A stretch of 55,266 nucleotides of DNA from Chitinophagales bacterium (GTDB lineage: Bacteria > Bacteroidota > Bacteroidia > Chitinophagales > LD1). The notes under the pieces are model-generated. The model saw nothing but the letters and a program-made list of their open reading frames with translations. It searched no databases and was not told the origin of the DNA. Location: NCBI GenBank assembly GCA_016786765.1, contig JAEUUZ010000040.1, forward strand, positions 1 to 55,266. Direction: 5' to 3'. Of the stretch, positions 19,225 to 29,818 are shown in pieces. A program made the position numbers and the translations under genes. How positions within the stretch are numbered: the first letter of the stretch is position 1; each line of letters begins with the position of its first letter.

Positions 19225-20145
19225 ATGAAACGAAAATTTTCAGCATTGCCAATACTGTTTGCTATGGCCATTGTGTTGGTTTCTTCTTGTAAAAAAGACA
19301 ATTCTTCATCTGATGAAAGTATCAGCGCTGAAGATTCGGGAAATGTAACTTCAGCATTAAACGCGTCCACCGATGATGCTGCGAATGCTGTTGGAGGCAT
19401 TACAAGTTTATCGGGCAAAATAGATGGAGCTTTGGCCATTTGTGGATATACGATTGACTCTACACATAAATCAAGTGGAATAATTACTATCAATTTTGAT
19501 GGAACCCCTTGTAATAACAATTCAAAAACGGGCAGTATAGTTGCAACCTTAGAAAATTATTCCGGTGGTACCCGTTGGAAAGATGCGGGAGCGGTTTTGA
19601 AACTGGAATTCCGAAATGTACAAGTAACAAAAATCTCAAGCGGTAAATCGCTCACCATTAACGGTAATCATTATATTACCAATACTACAGGTGGTGTGGC
19701 TTGGAAAGTATTGCAAGGATTGGCTACATCTACCGTTACACATAAGCATGTTGCGGATAATTTCACAGTTACTTTTGATGACGGTTCACAACGAGTTTGG
19801 AGTGTACGAAGAAGTAGAAGCTTTAGTGTAAACGGACAAGCAATTACTGTGACAGTTACAGGAGACACCACAGTTAACGGACAGGCAAATGTTGAAGCTT
19901 GGGGAACCAATAGAAGAGGTAATACATTTACAACTGCAATCACTTCAGCCATTGCATCGAATAACACTTGTGGTTACTACAAACCGGTAACCGGAGAACT
20001 GAACCATTTAGTATCGAATAAATCGATGAATGTATTATTTGGAGTTGATGCATCCGGAACACAGGCAAGCGGTGGATGTCCATATGGATTAAAAATAACC
20101 TATACAGGACCAAACAGAACATTAACAAGAGTTGTAGCCTATTAA
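19225..20145 (+). CDS. Hypothetical lipoprotein
   Basis: The 306-residue protein has a lipoprotein signal peptide with lipobox V-S-S-C (Cys about 22) followed by K-K-D-N, a common Bacteroidota pattern. The mature part is Ser/Thr/Asn-rich and beta-strand-like. It contains C-G-Y-T and C-G-Y-Y segments and C-terminal cysteines, and no enzyme motif. I do not recognise a family. It follows the frameshifted barrel gene by 74 bp, so co-transcription is possible, and is closed by a bidirectional terminator. Confidence 0.8.
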   Translation: MKRKFSALPILFAMAIVLVSSCKKDNSSSDESISAEDSGNVTSALNASTDDAANAVGGITSLSGKIDGALAICGYTIDSTHKSSGIITINFDGTPCNNNSKTGSIVATLENYSGGTRWKDAGAVLKLEFRNVQVTKISSGKSLTINGNHYITNTTGGVAWKVLQGLATSTVTHKHVADNFTVTFDDGSQRVWSVRRSRSFSVNGQAITVTVTGDTTVNGQANVEAWGTNRRGNTFTTAITSAIASNNTCGYYKPVTGELNHLVSNKSMNVLFGVDASGTQASGGCPYGLKITYTGPNRTLTRVVAY

Positions 20146-20161
20146 TCCACATTGCTACAAC

Positions 20162-20191
20162 AAAAAGCCAGACAAAATTGTCTGGCTTTTT
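20162..20191. terminator. Bidirectional terminator between convergent genes
   Basis: Near-perfect palindrome: AAAAAGCCAGAC and GTCTGGCTTTTT flank an AT-rich loop, with A-run and T-run on either side. It sits between the 3' ends of the lipoprotein (plus) and the GT-C-like gene (minus) and can serve both. Confidence 0.85.
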
Positions 20192-20203
20192 GTTATTTAA
20201 AAA

Positions 20204-21697
20204 CTAAACATATTTCTGCTTGAGTAGCCCAACGAGTATAAGAAAAGGAATCAAGATTTGTGCATAATAAATAGGCATCAAATAGCGGAAGTTATTGATA
20301 GGTGCAGCATATACACTTACGGCTAAAAACGCCAAAAGGAAAAGAATCAACGACAAAAGCATTAATTTCTGCGCATTAGACCATACAATACGTTTAAACA
20401 TTACCAATAAAACTATCAAAGACACCAACAATGCGAACCAAACTACTCCATCTCCTATCGTTCGAATGGATGTCATTGTTTTGAAGAATGGCGTTTTGTA
20501 TTCATACTTATCAACTGCACACCTAAAAAGGTTTTTCATGTTTTGATCGGCATTAAACGTTGTGCCCTCCATGATTTCCCATACTTTGAAAATATTTTTC
20601 GCATTCTCCAGAATATAATGTTTGATGTATTCTGCTCTATAATGACTTTGAAGAAATTCGCCATATTGCTCCATTAATGTGCCACAATATGCCCAAGCTT
20701 TCATATAGGGCACACCGGTTTGTTGAATATATTGAAACAAGAAAGCTTTCCCGGGATGCGATTTCACCCACATAAAGTTGGTGGCTTCAACGTTTGGAAA
20801 GGTAAACAGGGAATCAGGAAACGAACGCACCACTTGATGTAAACTCTTGATTTGCGGAGATGGTAATTGATTTTCATCTACTTTCACAAATGGCAAAACA
20901 GCCACAGCATTATTGGCTTTCTGCCATCCTCCAAACGAAGAAAAGGTTTCCACTCCATATTCCTCCAACATTAAATCGGTTTGGTCGTTCCGATACCAAA
21001 AAAGCAATAAAAACGGCAACACGAATCCAACTCCTGCCAATGCCTTATTCGGCAAAAAGCGATAAGCAATAAATAAAGCTGAAAATCCCGCATAAAACAT
21101 ACCAATGTAACGGGTGTCGATGCAGAAATATAAGAGCAACATATGTACAAGAATCATCCATAAAGGTCCGCCATTCAATACCCACAAGCCGGTGGTAAGC
21201 CAAAGTGCAGTGAGAGCCACAAACAAGCCATCGCTCATCAAATACACATTCATATAGAGAATACTTGGGTTAAACAACAAAAGAACGGCAAGGATTAGGA
21301 ATGGAATCCGACTGATGTTGAAAAAGTATTTCACGGAAAAAAGCAACAGAAAAACGGCAATAGCGGCAATGAAGAACTGCCAAGTACTTACAAACGTTAC
21401 ATCCGTTGAAAATGCAGTAAAAAACCGAAGAAACGCAGAATAGCCATAAGGTCGATAACCATTGATTTTACCTGTAGTAGCCGACAATATATAATTACCC
21501 GAATCCGACTCGGTTAACGGATAAGGAAATCGGATTTTTAGAAAAACAAATAAAGCCATTTGCAATCCGAGCACGGTCAATAGCTCTATTCGATTGTCTT
21601 TTGCCCATAAAAAACGCAAAAAAGAATTGCCTTCCTTAACGGCCGTCTTCGTTTGCTGTTGTGGTCTTGTCTCTTTTTTAAATTGATGTTTCGCCAT
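20204..21697 (-). CDS. Multi-pass membrane protein, GT-C glycosyltransferase-like
   Basis: The 497-residue protein has a short basic cytoplasmic N-terminus, then roughly ten to twelve hydrophobic segments. In the first loop after the first membrane segment is an acidic motif, E-S-D-S-G-N-Y (about residue 68), positioned like the catalytic E/D motif of GT39/ArnT-type GT-C transferases. A large periplasmic region (about 235-400) precedes the last membrane segments. This suggests transfer of a sugar from a polyprenyl-phosphate donor, but the family cannot be fixed by eye. The minus-strand box TACATTTA ends 4 nt before the ATG. Confidence 0.7.
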   Translation of the reverse strand: MAKHQFKKETRPQQQTKTAVKEGNSFLRFLWAKDNRIELLTVLGLQMALFVFLKIRFPYPLTESDSGNYILSATTGKINGYRPYGYSAFLRFFTAFSTDVTFVSTWQFFIAAIAVFLLLFSVKYFFNISRIPFLILAVLLLFNPSILYMNVYLMSDGLFVALTALWLTTGLWVLNGGPLWMILVHMLLLYFCIDTRYIGMFYAGFSALFIAYRFLPNKALAGVGFVLPFLLLFWYRNDQTDLMLEEYGVETFSSFGGWQKANNAVAVLPFVKVDENQLPSPQIKSLHQVVRSFPDSLFTFPNVEATNFMWVKSHPGKAFLFQYIQQTGVPYMKAWAYCGTLMEQYGEFLQSHYRAEYIKHYILENAKNIFKVWEIMEGTTFNADQNMKNLFRCAVDKYEYKTPFFKTMTSIRTIGDGVVWFALLVSLIVLLVMFKRIVWSNAQKLMLLSLILFLLAFLAVSVYAAPINNFRYLMPIYYAQILIPFLILVGLLKQKYV

Positions 21698-21806
21698 GTG
21701 GTAAATGTAGAAAAAAGATTTTCACGGTTAAAACTACAAATTCGATTTTAGGGTTCTTGTAAAAAGGAAAGTAGATTCACCTCCATTTATCGGAAAATTA
21801 GGCTAA

Positions 21807-23474
<1,668 letters not shown>

Positions 23475-23510
23475 ACATTGATATGCATGCATATATGTAA
23501 TATTATATCA

Positions 23511-23534
23511 CTTTCGTTTTTCGAAAGCGAAAAA
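23511..23534 (+). other. Two mutually exclusive small hairpins in the phoD-like leader
   Basis: CTTTCG (23511-23516) can pair with CGAAAG (23522-23527). Alternatively TTTTTCG (23517-23523) can pair with CGAAAAA (23528-23534). The two cannot form together. A 14-bp palindrome ATATGCATGCATAT lies at 23481-23494. Either hairpin may simply be a weak terminator of the ABC-F gene. Confidence 0.35.
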
Positions 23535-23578
23535 TAGTTTTACTTTCATCACACAACTAAACAGCTGTTTTTAATACG

Positions 23579-24898
23579 ATGAGGCAACAAATACTATTCT
23601 TATTGCTATTGCTTTATGCTCCTTTTACACAGGCGCAAAAACTCGAAAAGTCGAGTTTGATTGGTGACCCAATTGTAGGGTCTGTTACACAAAACAGTGC
23701 AAAAGTTTGGATTGCCTACAGAGGTAAAGGCGACAATATTGTGAACCTGCTCGATACCTTTGATAATACTGTTTTTCAACCCACTACTTTAGAGAAAATC
23801 GGGAATTCAAAAGAAGATACGGCCATGGTGATGACCTTCACCGGATTGAAACCTAATCATACATACCGAACGCAAATTGATCAAACCAATATTTTACCGC
23901 ATCACAAAGCCACCTTTACCACGCAGACAGACAATGATGTTAGAAATATGAACTTCTTATTTGGCTCTTGTGCACTATTAAACACTGATATTTCAAGGAT
24001 ATTTTTTCCTGGTTACTCTTCATCTATTTTTTGGTATATGAAACGTCATCGCTCCGATTTTATGGTGTGGTTGGGCGACAATTTGTATTACCTCGGAAAG
24101 CAAGCTACAAGTTATGATCGTATGTTTGACCGGAACTTACGCATCCGCAGAAACTTCATTTATCTGCAAGAGTTTTTAGCCACTCAACCCCATTATGCAA
24201 TATGGGATGATCATGATTACGGTTGGAATGATGCCGATAAGAAATTCCCTTTAAAAGATACTGCATTAACGATTTTTAAAGGGTTTTGGCCAAACACCTA
24301 TTATCCTAACGATACATTTAAAGGTAATTTTTTCACGTTCAGATATTATGATGCAGAATTTTTCATGACCGATAATCGTTACTACCGAGACGGACCGGGG
24401 GATACTATGGGCGATTATTTTGGTAAAGCCCAAATAGCCTGGTTAAAAACCAAACTGAAAGAAAGTAATGCCACCTTTAAATTTATTTGTACCGGTTCGC
24501 AAGTTTTGAACGACAGCTACTATGGAGAATCATACGCCAGCTACCCTCGCGAACGCAACGATTTGTTTGATTTTATTGCAGAAAATAATATTCCGGGAGT
24601 GATGTTTTTAACAGGAGATATGCATTATACCGAGTTAAGTTATCGCGAGTGGAAAGGGTATCCGTTTTATGATTTCACTTCTTCTCCCCTAACAAGTCCG
24701 GTTATTAGCTGGGCTACTTTGTACAAAAATAACTATTCGGTTCCCGGAACTGTTGTTCGCAAGAAAAACTTTGGAAAGATAAGTATTGATGGCCCCAAAG
24801 ATAATCGTGTGCTGAAAATGGAGATATACAATCGGTATGGCCGAAAAAAGTGGGAAAGAACTTTAAATGCAATTGATTTAGTAAAAAAAGTAAAGTAA
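23579..24898 (+). CDS. PhoD-like alkaline phosphatase family protein
   Basis: The 439-residue protein has a signal peptide ending in T-Q-A-Q (about residue 19) and an N-terminal fibronectin-like domain (about 25-120). The PhoD-type metallophosphatase domain follows: W-L-G-D-N-L-Y-Y (metal ligands), W-D-D-H-D-Y-G-W-N-D, M-T-D-N-R-Y-Y-R and L-T-G-D-M-H-Y-T-E-L. PhoD enzymes hydrolyse phosphomonoesters or diesters using Ca/Fe. All visible metal-binding segments are kept, so it is probably active in the periplasm. It appears to be a single-gene unit after the ABC-F gene. Confidence 0.9.
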   Translation: MRQQILFLLLLLYAPFTQAQKLEKSSLIGDPIVGSVTQNSAKVWIAYRGKGDNIVNLLDTFDNTVFQPTTLEKIGNSKEDTAMVMTFTGLKPNHTYRTQIDQTNILPHHKATFTTQTDNDVRNMNFLFGSCALLNTDISRIFFPGYSSSIFWYMKRHRSDFMVWLGDNLYYLGKQATSYDRMFDRNLRIRRNFIYLQEFLATQPHYAIWDDHDYGWNDADKKFPLKDTALTIFKGFWPNTYYPNDTFKGNFFTFRYYDAEFFMTDNRYYRDGPGDTMGDYFGKAQIAWLKTKLKESNATFKFICTGSQVLNDSYYGESYASYPRERNDLFDFIAENNIPGVMFLTGDMHYTELSYREWKGYPFYDFTSSPLTSPVISWATLYKNNYSVPGTVVRKKNFGKISIDGPKDNRVLKMEIYNRYGRKKWERTLNAIDLVKKVK

Positions 24899-25043
24899 CA
24901 CTTGCAAAAATCTTTGCTCAAAACACCTTTTATCTCTACCCTTTTAGTCACAAAGCAAACAACTGTTAATTTTTTTTGAGTCGATAAACCTTTGGCATTT
25001 GTTTTGGTCTAGAAGCATAGAGTTCCGATTGTAATTATTAACA

Positions 25044-25072
25044 TTTGATTGGGAACTTCTAAACTAGATTTG
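25044..25072 (+). promoter_or_regulatory. Promoter of the Gly/Tyr-rich repeat protein
   Basis: TTTG at 25044-25047, 17 bp spacing and TAGATTTG at 25065-25072 match the Bacteroidota -33/-7 promoter consensus (TTTG, TAnnTTTG). The ATG is 20 nt downstream, at 25093. Confidence 0.55.
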
Positions 25073-25092
25073 TAACAAACAACCAAAAAATT

Positions 25093-26685
25093 ATGGTACG
25101 CTCAAAAATCCTTTCTTGCTTTATATTAAGCGCAGGAATTATTGCCGCTACACAGGCTCAAGATGACGTGTATTATAACCCGAATCAAACCAAAAGCAAT
25201 TCGGGGAGTAGCAACTCTGATTATCAACAACAATACGAGAGTAATCCAAAGCAGGATGCGCCCGCGAGCAATTCTGCTGGTTATGATGCTAAAAACGATG
25301 GCTACTCTACAGGTGGACAAGATAAGGCCTATCAATATGACGAACGAACCAATAATAACAACAACGAATATTATTCCGACTCGTATTATGACGATGAAGA
25401 CTATATGAGTAGTTGGAATTATTCTTCTCGATTGAGAAGATATTACACTCCAAATTATGGGGTAAGCTTTTTCAGCGATTGGTATGATCCTTTTTATTGG
25501 TATCAACCGGTTGTAGTAGTGAATTATGGATATATGAACCCATGGTATAGTTCGTGGAGATATGATGTATGTTACACTCAACCTTGGAGATGTAATGTGA
25601 ACAATTACAATTTTGGCTATAATCCTTATAGTAATTGGGGTTGGAACTCGCCATGCTTTGGTGGTTTTGGCTATCCTTCTTTTGGCTATGGCTACGGTGG
25701 AGGATATTGGGGTTACCCTTATAACTATGGCTACTTTGGAGGATATTATGGTGGATACAATAACTTTGGCTACGGTAATTGGAATGGAGGATATGGTTAT
25801 CATGACTATGGTTACAATCAACCCCAGTACTCATATTCTGGACCTCGACACAGAACAGGAGCTGCAGGTTCAAACACCAGCGATGGTCAAATCCATAGAG
25901 CAACCGGCAGAACCGGCAAAACTGATGAAACAGAAATACCAAGAGAGGGAATAGTTAAGCCAACGCCCGGTAGAGGAAATGTAGTAGAAACAAACAAAAA
26001 ACCTACTGAAATCCCTGCTCCTACTACTAATCCAAATGTAAATCCTAGAACACCCGAGCAGATGAAGCCAAGAACACAGGAAAACACACCTGTACTTCAA
26101 CCGCGTCAACCGCAAACTCGGCCTATGGAATACGATCAAAAACCTAGAGAGCAAGCTCCGGTTAGAATAAATAATGACGATAACTTAAAGCCGCGTCAAG
26201 AAATGCAAGAACGACCGAGAGAAACTCCTGCACCGAGAATAAACAATGATAACTATCAACGTCCGCGCCAAGAAATGCAAGAGCGACCAAGAGAAACTCC
26301 TGCTCCGAGAATAAACAACGATAACTATCAACGTCCACGTCAAGAAATGCAAGAGCGACCAAGAGAAACCCCTGCTCCAAGAATAAACAACGATAACTAT
26401 CAACGTCCTCGTCAAGAAATGCAAGAGCGACCAAGAGAAACTCCTGCTCCAAGAATAAACAACGATAACTATCAACGTCCGCGTCAAGAAATGCAAGAGC
26501 GACCAAGAGAAACTCCTGCTCCAAGAATAAACAACGATAACTATCAACGTCCACGTCAAGAAATGCAGGAAAGACCAAGAGAATTTCAACCTGCACCGCG
26601 ACAAGAAATGCGAATGAATGATGGAGGAGGAAGGAACATGGGCGGCAGCGGAGGCGGAAATGGAGGAAGACCAAGAGGAAGATAA
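25093..26685 (+). CDS. Secreted Gly/Tyr/Trp-rich protein with 24-residue tandem repeats
   Basis: The 530-residue protein has a signal peptide ending T-Q-A-Q (about residue 22). It is followed by an Asn/Asp/Ser-rich low-complexity part and a Tyr/Gly/Trp/Asn-rich middle (about 95-260), resembling cell-surface or matrix structural proteins. The C-terminal third is Pro/Arg/Gln/Glu-rich: five to six copies of a 24-residue unit with core R-P-R-Q-E-M-Q-E-R-P-R-E-T-P-A-P. The end is Gly/Arg-rich (G-G-S-G-G-G-N-G-G-R-P-R-G-R), and no T9SS domain is present. Function is unknown; a disordered surface or polyanion-binding protein is plausible. It has its own promoter and a terminator-like hairpin behind. 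Confidence 0.8.
   Translation: MVRSKILSCFILSAGIIAATQAQDDVYYNPNQTKSNSGSSNSDYQQQYESNPKQDAPASNSAGYDAKNDGYSTGGQDKAYQYDERTNNNNNEYYSDSYYDDEDYMSSWNYSSRLRRYYTPNYGVSFFSDWYDPFYWYQPVVVVNYGYMNPWYSSWRYDVCYTQPWRCNVNNYNFGYNPYSNWGWNSPCFGGFGYPSFGYGYGGGYWGYPYNYGYFGGYYGGYNNFGYGNWNGGYGYHDYGYNQPQYSYSGPRHRTGAAGSNTSDGQIHRATGRTGKTDETEIPREGIVKPTPGRGNVVETNKKPTEIPAPTTNPNVNPRTPEQMKPRTQENTPVLQPRQPQTRPMEYDQKPREQAPVRINNDDNLKPRQEMQERPRETPAPRINNDNYQRPRQEMQERPRETPAPRINNDNYQRPRQEMQERPRETPAPRINNDNYQRPRQEMQERPRETPAPRINNDNYQRPRQEMQERPRETPAPRINNDNYQRPRQEMQERPREFQPAPRQEMRMNDGGGRNMGGSGGGNGGRPRGR
26191..26580 (+). repeat. 72-bp coding tandem repeat (about 5.4 units)
   Basis: Units begin at 26191 and every 72 bp thereafter (last at 26551). 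They encode P-R-Q-E-M-Q-E-R-P-R-E-T-P-A-P-R-I-N-N-D plus N-Y-Q-R. Units differ mainly at third codon positions (for example CCG, CCA or CCT for the first Pro), so the protein repeat is conserved. Confidence 0.9.
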
Positions 26686-26706
26686 TGAATTCACATTGAA
26701 TAAAAC

Positions 26707-26757
26707 GCCAATATCCTAAAGTTGACTATAGTGCAAACAAGGGATATTGGCATTTTC
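26707..26757 (+). terminator. Long-loop hairpin after the repeat protein
   Basis: GCCAATATCC (26707-26716) pairs perfectly with GGATATTGGC (26742-26751), with a 25-nt loop followed by ATTTT. It is a possible terminator, though the long loop makes it weaker. It also overlaps the leader of the next gene, so attenuation is possible. Confidence 0.45.
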
Positions 26758-26773
26758 ATTAAAAAGACTAAAC

Positions 26774-28273
26774 ATGAAATCGATAAAACTATTTTTTGTA
26801 TTCAGCTTTGGGATATTATGTTCTAATAATTTCGCACAAAGCTATGCTGAAGAATTGTTGAAATACTCACTTACGGATGTTAACGGAACGGCTAGATCCA
26901 TTGGCGTTGGAGGTGCTTTCAGCACTGTTGGAGCAGATTTGAGTTGTGCTACATCAAACCCGGCAGGGCTTGGATTGTACAGAAGTACAGAATTATCGTT
27001 ATCGCTTGGAGGCGTTTTAAACAGCAATAAAGCAACATTTTCCAATACCACCGTTAATGCCAATAAATTAAATATCAATTTGCCGCATGTTGGTGCAGTG
27101 TTTGCCATTCCTATTAAAACTAGTAGGGGCACAAACTTTTTACAACTTGGAATAGTTTATAATCGCTTAGCTGATTTTGGAAGTGTAAAAGAATTTAAAG
27201 GTATAAACAGTTACAATTCAAAAGTAGATGTGTTCTACAATGAGATAACATCCACCAATTTACCTATACTTTACCAAAATTATGCCCCTGGAACAGTTCA
27301 AGCATGGAACACATACTTATTGGATACATTACCTGGCGGTACCTTTTTCAAACGAGTTAATGGACCGGTTACACAATCTGGTTCCTATTTTGAAAAAGGA
27401 GGATCCAATGAGATGAATATCGCCCTTTCCGGCAATATAAACGACAAGTTCTATGTTGGTGCTGCAGTAGGTATTCCATGGATGAATTACGAAAGATCTA
27501 AAATTTACAACGAAGAAATTGTACAATATGATTCTACGTATGGGTTTAAAAGTTTTTCGCAAAGCGACTTTTATAAAGTAAGTGGTGTTGGCTTAAATTT
27601 GAAACTGGGTATTATTGTAAAGCCGTTGCCGTTTTGGAGAATTGGAGCAAGTATCACCACTCCTTCTGCTTATTTTAAATTGCAAGAAACGAACAACTCC
27701 GCTATGACATCTGTTATTGACGGCACAGCACAGACCTACATATTTGCGTCCGATACATTTTCATCGGAACCTTATCGTTTTAGCTATTCCAGACCATTGA
27801 AAGCTACATTTGGAACAAGCTTTATTATTAGCAAATGGGGCTTTGTTTCAGTGGATTATGAATTGAATGATTACAAACATATTGGTTTAGGGTTTGATGA
27901 CAACCAACCACTCACCAATAGCTTTAATCAAGACTTTCGTAAGTTATATGGCATCGGACATACCATAAGAGCAGGTGCAGAATTTTCCTGGAATGTATTG
28001 CGTGTAAGAGCAGGCTATCAATGGAACAGCACACCCTTTCAAAGCGGTGTGGGCGTTAAAGGATATGACCTACAACGACAAACTTTCAGTGGAGGATTGG
28101 GCTATAGAGGAAAATTAATATTTGCAGACTTAACTTTCGCACATACTATGGGAGGCGATTTTACTTCATTGTATAGAGCGACAGCCAATGAACCGGTATT
28201 GCTGAATAAATTTACAAACAACAGACTTGTAGTAACAGTTGGATTTAAATTTGGCGGTAAAAGATTAAATTAA
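26774..28273 (+). CDS. Outer-membrane transport protein, FadL/OmpP1-like
   Basis: The 499-residue protein has a signal peptide ending N-N-F-A-Q. The N-terminal region is typical of Bacteroidota OmpP1/FadL-like proteins (T-A-R-S-I-G-V-G-G-A-F and S-N-P-A-G-L-G-L-Y), followed by alternating barrel strands to an aromatic/basic C-terminus. FadL-type barrels import hydrophobic compounds, but the substrate here is unknown. A TTG-initiated frame begins at 26747 inside the preceding hairpin; the ATG at 26774 gives a proper signal peptide and is preferred. It converges on murB with a 4-bp overlap and no terminator between. Confidence 0.85.
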   Translation: MKSIKLFFVFSFGILCSNNFAQSYAEELLKYSLTDVNGTARSIGVGGAFSTVGADLSCATSNPAGLGLYRSTELSLSLGGVLNSNKATFSNTTVNANKLNINLPHVGAVFAIPIKTSRGTNFLQLGIVYNRLADFGSVKEFKGINSYNSKVDVFYNEITSTNLPILYQNYAPGTVQAWNTYLLDTLPGGTFFKRVNGPVTQSGSYFEKGGSNEMNIALSGNINDKFYVGAAVGIPWMNYERSKIYNEEIVQYDSTYGFKSFSQSDFYKVSGVGLNLKLGIIVKPLPFWRIGASITTPSAYFKLQETNNSAMTSVIDGTAQTYIFASDTFSSEPYRFSYSRPLKATFGTSFIISKWGFVSVDYELNDYKHIGLGFDDNQPLTNSFNQDFRKLYGIGHTIRAGAEFSWNVLRVRAGYQWNSTPFQSGVGVKGYDLQRQTFSGGLGYRGKLIFADLTFAHTMGGDFTSLYRATANEPVLLNKFTNNRLVVTVGFKFGGKRLN

Positions 28274-29283
28274 ACGACATTTACTTCTGGATTAATTTCC
28301 ACGCCAAACTTATCTAATACCGATTGTTTAATATCGAGTGCCAATTGATAGATTTCGTTTCCGGTCGCATTTCCGTAGTTGACCAAAACTAAGGCTTGTG
28401 ACTTGTGTGCACCGGTATGGCCTACGACCTTCCCCTTCCAACCGCATTGCTCAATCAACCAACCTGCCGGAATTTTTACACCATCTTGTACCGGATAATT
28501 GGGCATTACAGGGTTTCTATTTAATAATTCTTCTGCCTTCTGATGAGATACTACAGGATTTTTAAAAAAGCTTCCTGCATTCCCTAATACCTTAGGATTG
28601 GGTAATTTAGAAGAACGAATTTTAATCACTGCATCACTCACTGCCTTCAGGGTCAAATCAAACACTTGCATATCCGCCAATGTTTGTTTGATATCACCAT
28701 AATCAATTTTAAAATGAGGCTCTTTCGTTAGGCAAAACGTAACAGAAGTAATCATAAATTCTCCGGCATACTTATGCTTGAAAACACTTTCACGATAACC
28801 AAAAGCACATTCATTATTCGTAAACGTTACTCGCTCACCGGTTAGCAAATGAATCGCTTCCACTGAAGCACAAACATCCTTTATTTCAACTCCATATGCG
28901 CCAATATTCTGCATAGGTGAAGCGCCAACTTGACCCGGAATAAGCGATAAATTCTCTACTCCGGCAAATCCTTTTTCTATACACCACAAAACAAATTCGT
29001 GCCAAACCACACCGGCATTGGCTTTCACTAATACATAAGTCTTTTCGTCTTTCACGATTTCAATGCCCATCATTGTGTTTTTCACGACAAGACCATCGAA
29101 ATCTTTTGTAAATAACAAATTGCTTCCACCGCCTAAAATTAAACGTTGATTATCTTGAAACACCTTATTAGATTGCAGTTCAAGAAATTCATCGACAGAT
29201 TGAACGTCAACAAAGGACCTACATTTCACATCAATACCAAAAGTGTTATAGGGCAATAACGAAACATTCGATTTTATTTCCAT
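28270..29283 (-). CDS. murB: UDP-N-acetylenolpyruvoylglucosamine reductase
   Basis: MurB is the FAD- and NADPH-dependent reductase that makes UDP-MurNAc for peptidoglycan. The FAD-binding segment L-G-G-G-S-N-L-L-F and P-G-Q-V-G-A-S-P-M-Q-N-I-G-A-Y-G are present, as are Y-R-E-S-V-F-K, G-S-F-F-K-N-P (catalytic Ser region) and the C-terminal E-I-N-P-E-V glutamate. The frame opens at 29313, but ATG 29283 (M-E-I-K-S-N-V) is preferred because it leaves 7 bp after the upstream DUF486 gene instead of overlapping it. Length 337 is normal. Confidence 0.95.
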   Translation of the reverse strand: MEIKSNVSLLPYNTFGIDVKCRSFVDVQSVDEFLELQSNKVFQDNQRLILGGGSNLLFTKDFDGLVVKNTMMGIEIVKDEKTYVLVKANAGVVWHEFVLWCIEKGFAGVENLSLIPGQVGASPMQNIGAYGVEIKDVCASVEAIHLLTGERVTFTNNECAFGYRESVFKHKYAGEFMITSVTFCLTKEPHFKIDYGDIKQTLADMQVFDLTLKAVSDAVIKIRSSKLPNPKVLGNAGSFFKNPVVSHQKAEELLNRNPVMPNYPVQDGVKIPAGWLIEQCGWKGKVVGHTGAHKSQALVLVNYGNATGNEIYQLALDIKQSVLDKFGVEINPEVNVV

Positions 29284-29290
29284 ATCCAAT

Positions 29291-29629
29291 TTATTCAAAC
29301 TTTTTAAACGCAAAAAAAACAGCCAATAAAACTAATCCGAAACTCACAATATAATTCCAACGAATTTCTTCTTTCAAATAGAAAATTGAAAAAAGTACAA
29401 ACACTGTTAGTGTTATTGCTTCCTGCGTTATTTTCAGTTGCGATGCAGTAAACATACCCGATAAATATCCTCCGCGATTTGCCGGAATCATCAAACTGTA
29501 TTCAAAGAAAGCGATACACCAACTTATTAAAACAGCTTTCCAAGTAGCGAGATTCGGATATTTCAAGCTTCCATACCATGCAAAAGTCATAAAAACATTT
29601 GAAGCAAATAAGAGCAATATCGTTCGCAT
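29291..29629 (-). CDS. DUF486/DMT-family small membrane protein
   Basis: The 112-residue protein has four predicted membrane segments. Family features are F-A-W-Y-G-S-L-K, the central I-P-A-N-R-x-G motif and K-I-T-Q-E, typical of DUF486 proteins related to small drug/metabolite transporters. Substrate is unknown. ATG 29629 (M-R-T-I-L-L-L) is chosen over the upstream 29656 start because it begins at the first membrane segment. It lies 7 bp before murB in the same operon. Confidence 0.85.
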   Translation of the reverse strand: MRTILLLFASNVFMTFAWYGSLKYPNLATWKAVLISWCIAFFEYSLMIPANRGGYLSGMFTASQLKITQEAITLTVFVLFSIFYLKEEIRWNYIVSFGLVLLAVFFAFKKFE

Positions 29630-29818
29630 ATAATTTTGAAATTTTACAATCGTCAAATATAACTTGCGCGCTTTAATTAATGGGCTATGGGCCTGTCCTT
29701 TATTTTAAACACAACATAACACCTTATGTTAGTACTGAACATGAAAATAAAATCTAAAACTTGTTGCTTTACAACAATAATTACACCTACACATTCGTTT
29801 ATTCAATAAATAGAAAAC

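Noticed and set aside
25126..25821. 231-codon antisense open frame opposite the Gly/Tyr-rich protein
   Set aside because: It arises from biased composition of the real gene; its translation is an Ile/Val/Thr-rich string without domain or start context.
26191..26580. CRISPR-like regular repeats
   Set aside because: The 72-bp units abut without unique spacers and encode a conserved peptide repeat; no cas genes are present.
26162..26694. Two long antisense open frames (about 170 codons each) over the tandem repeat
   Set aside because: They are mirror products of the 72-bp coding repeat; the plus-strand frame has a signal peptide, promoter and synonymous variation.
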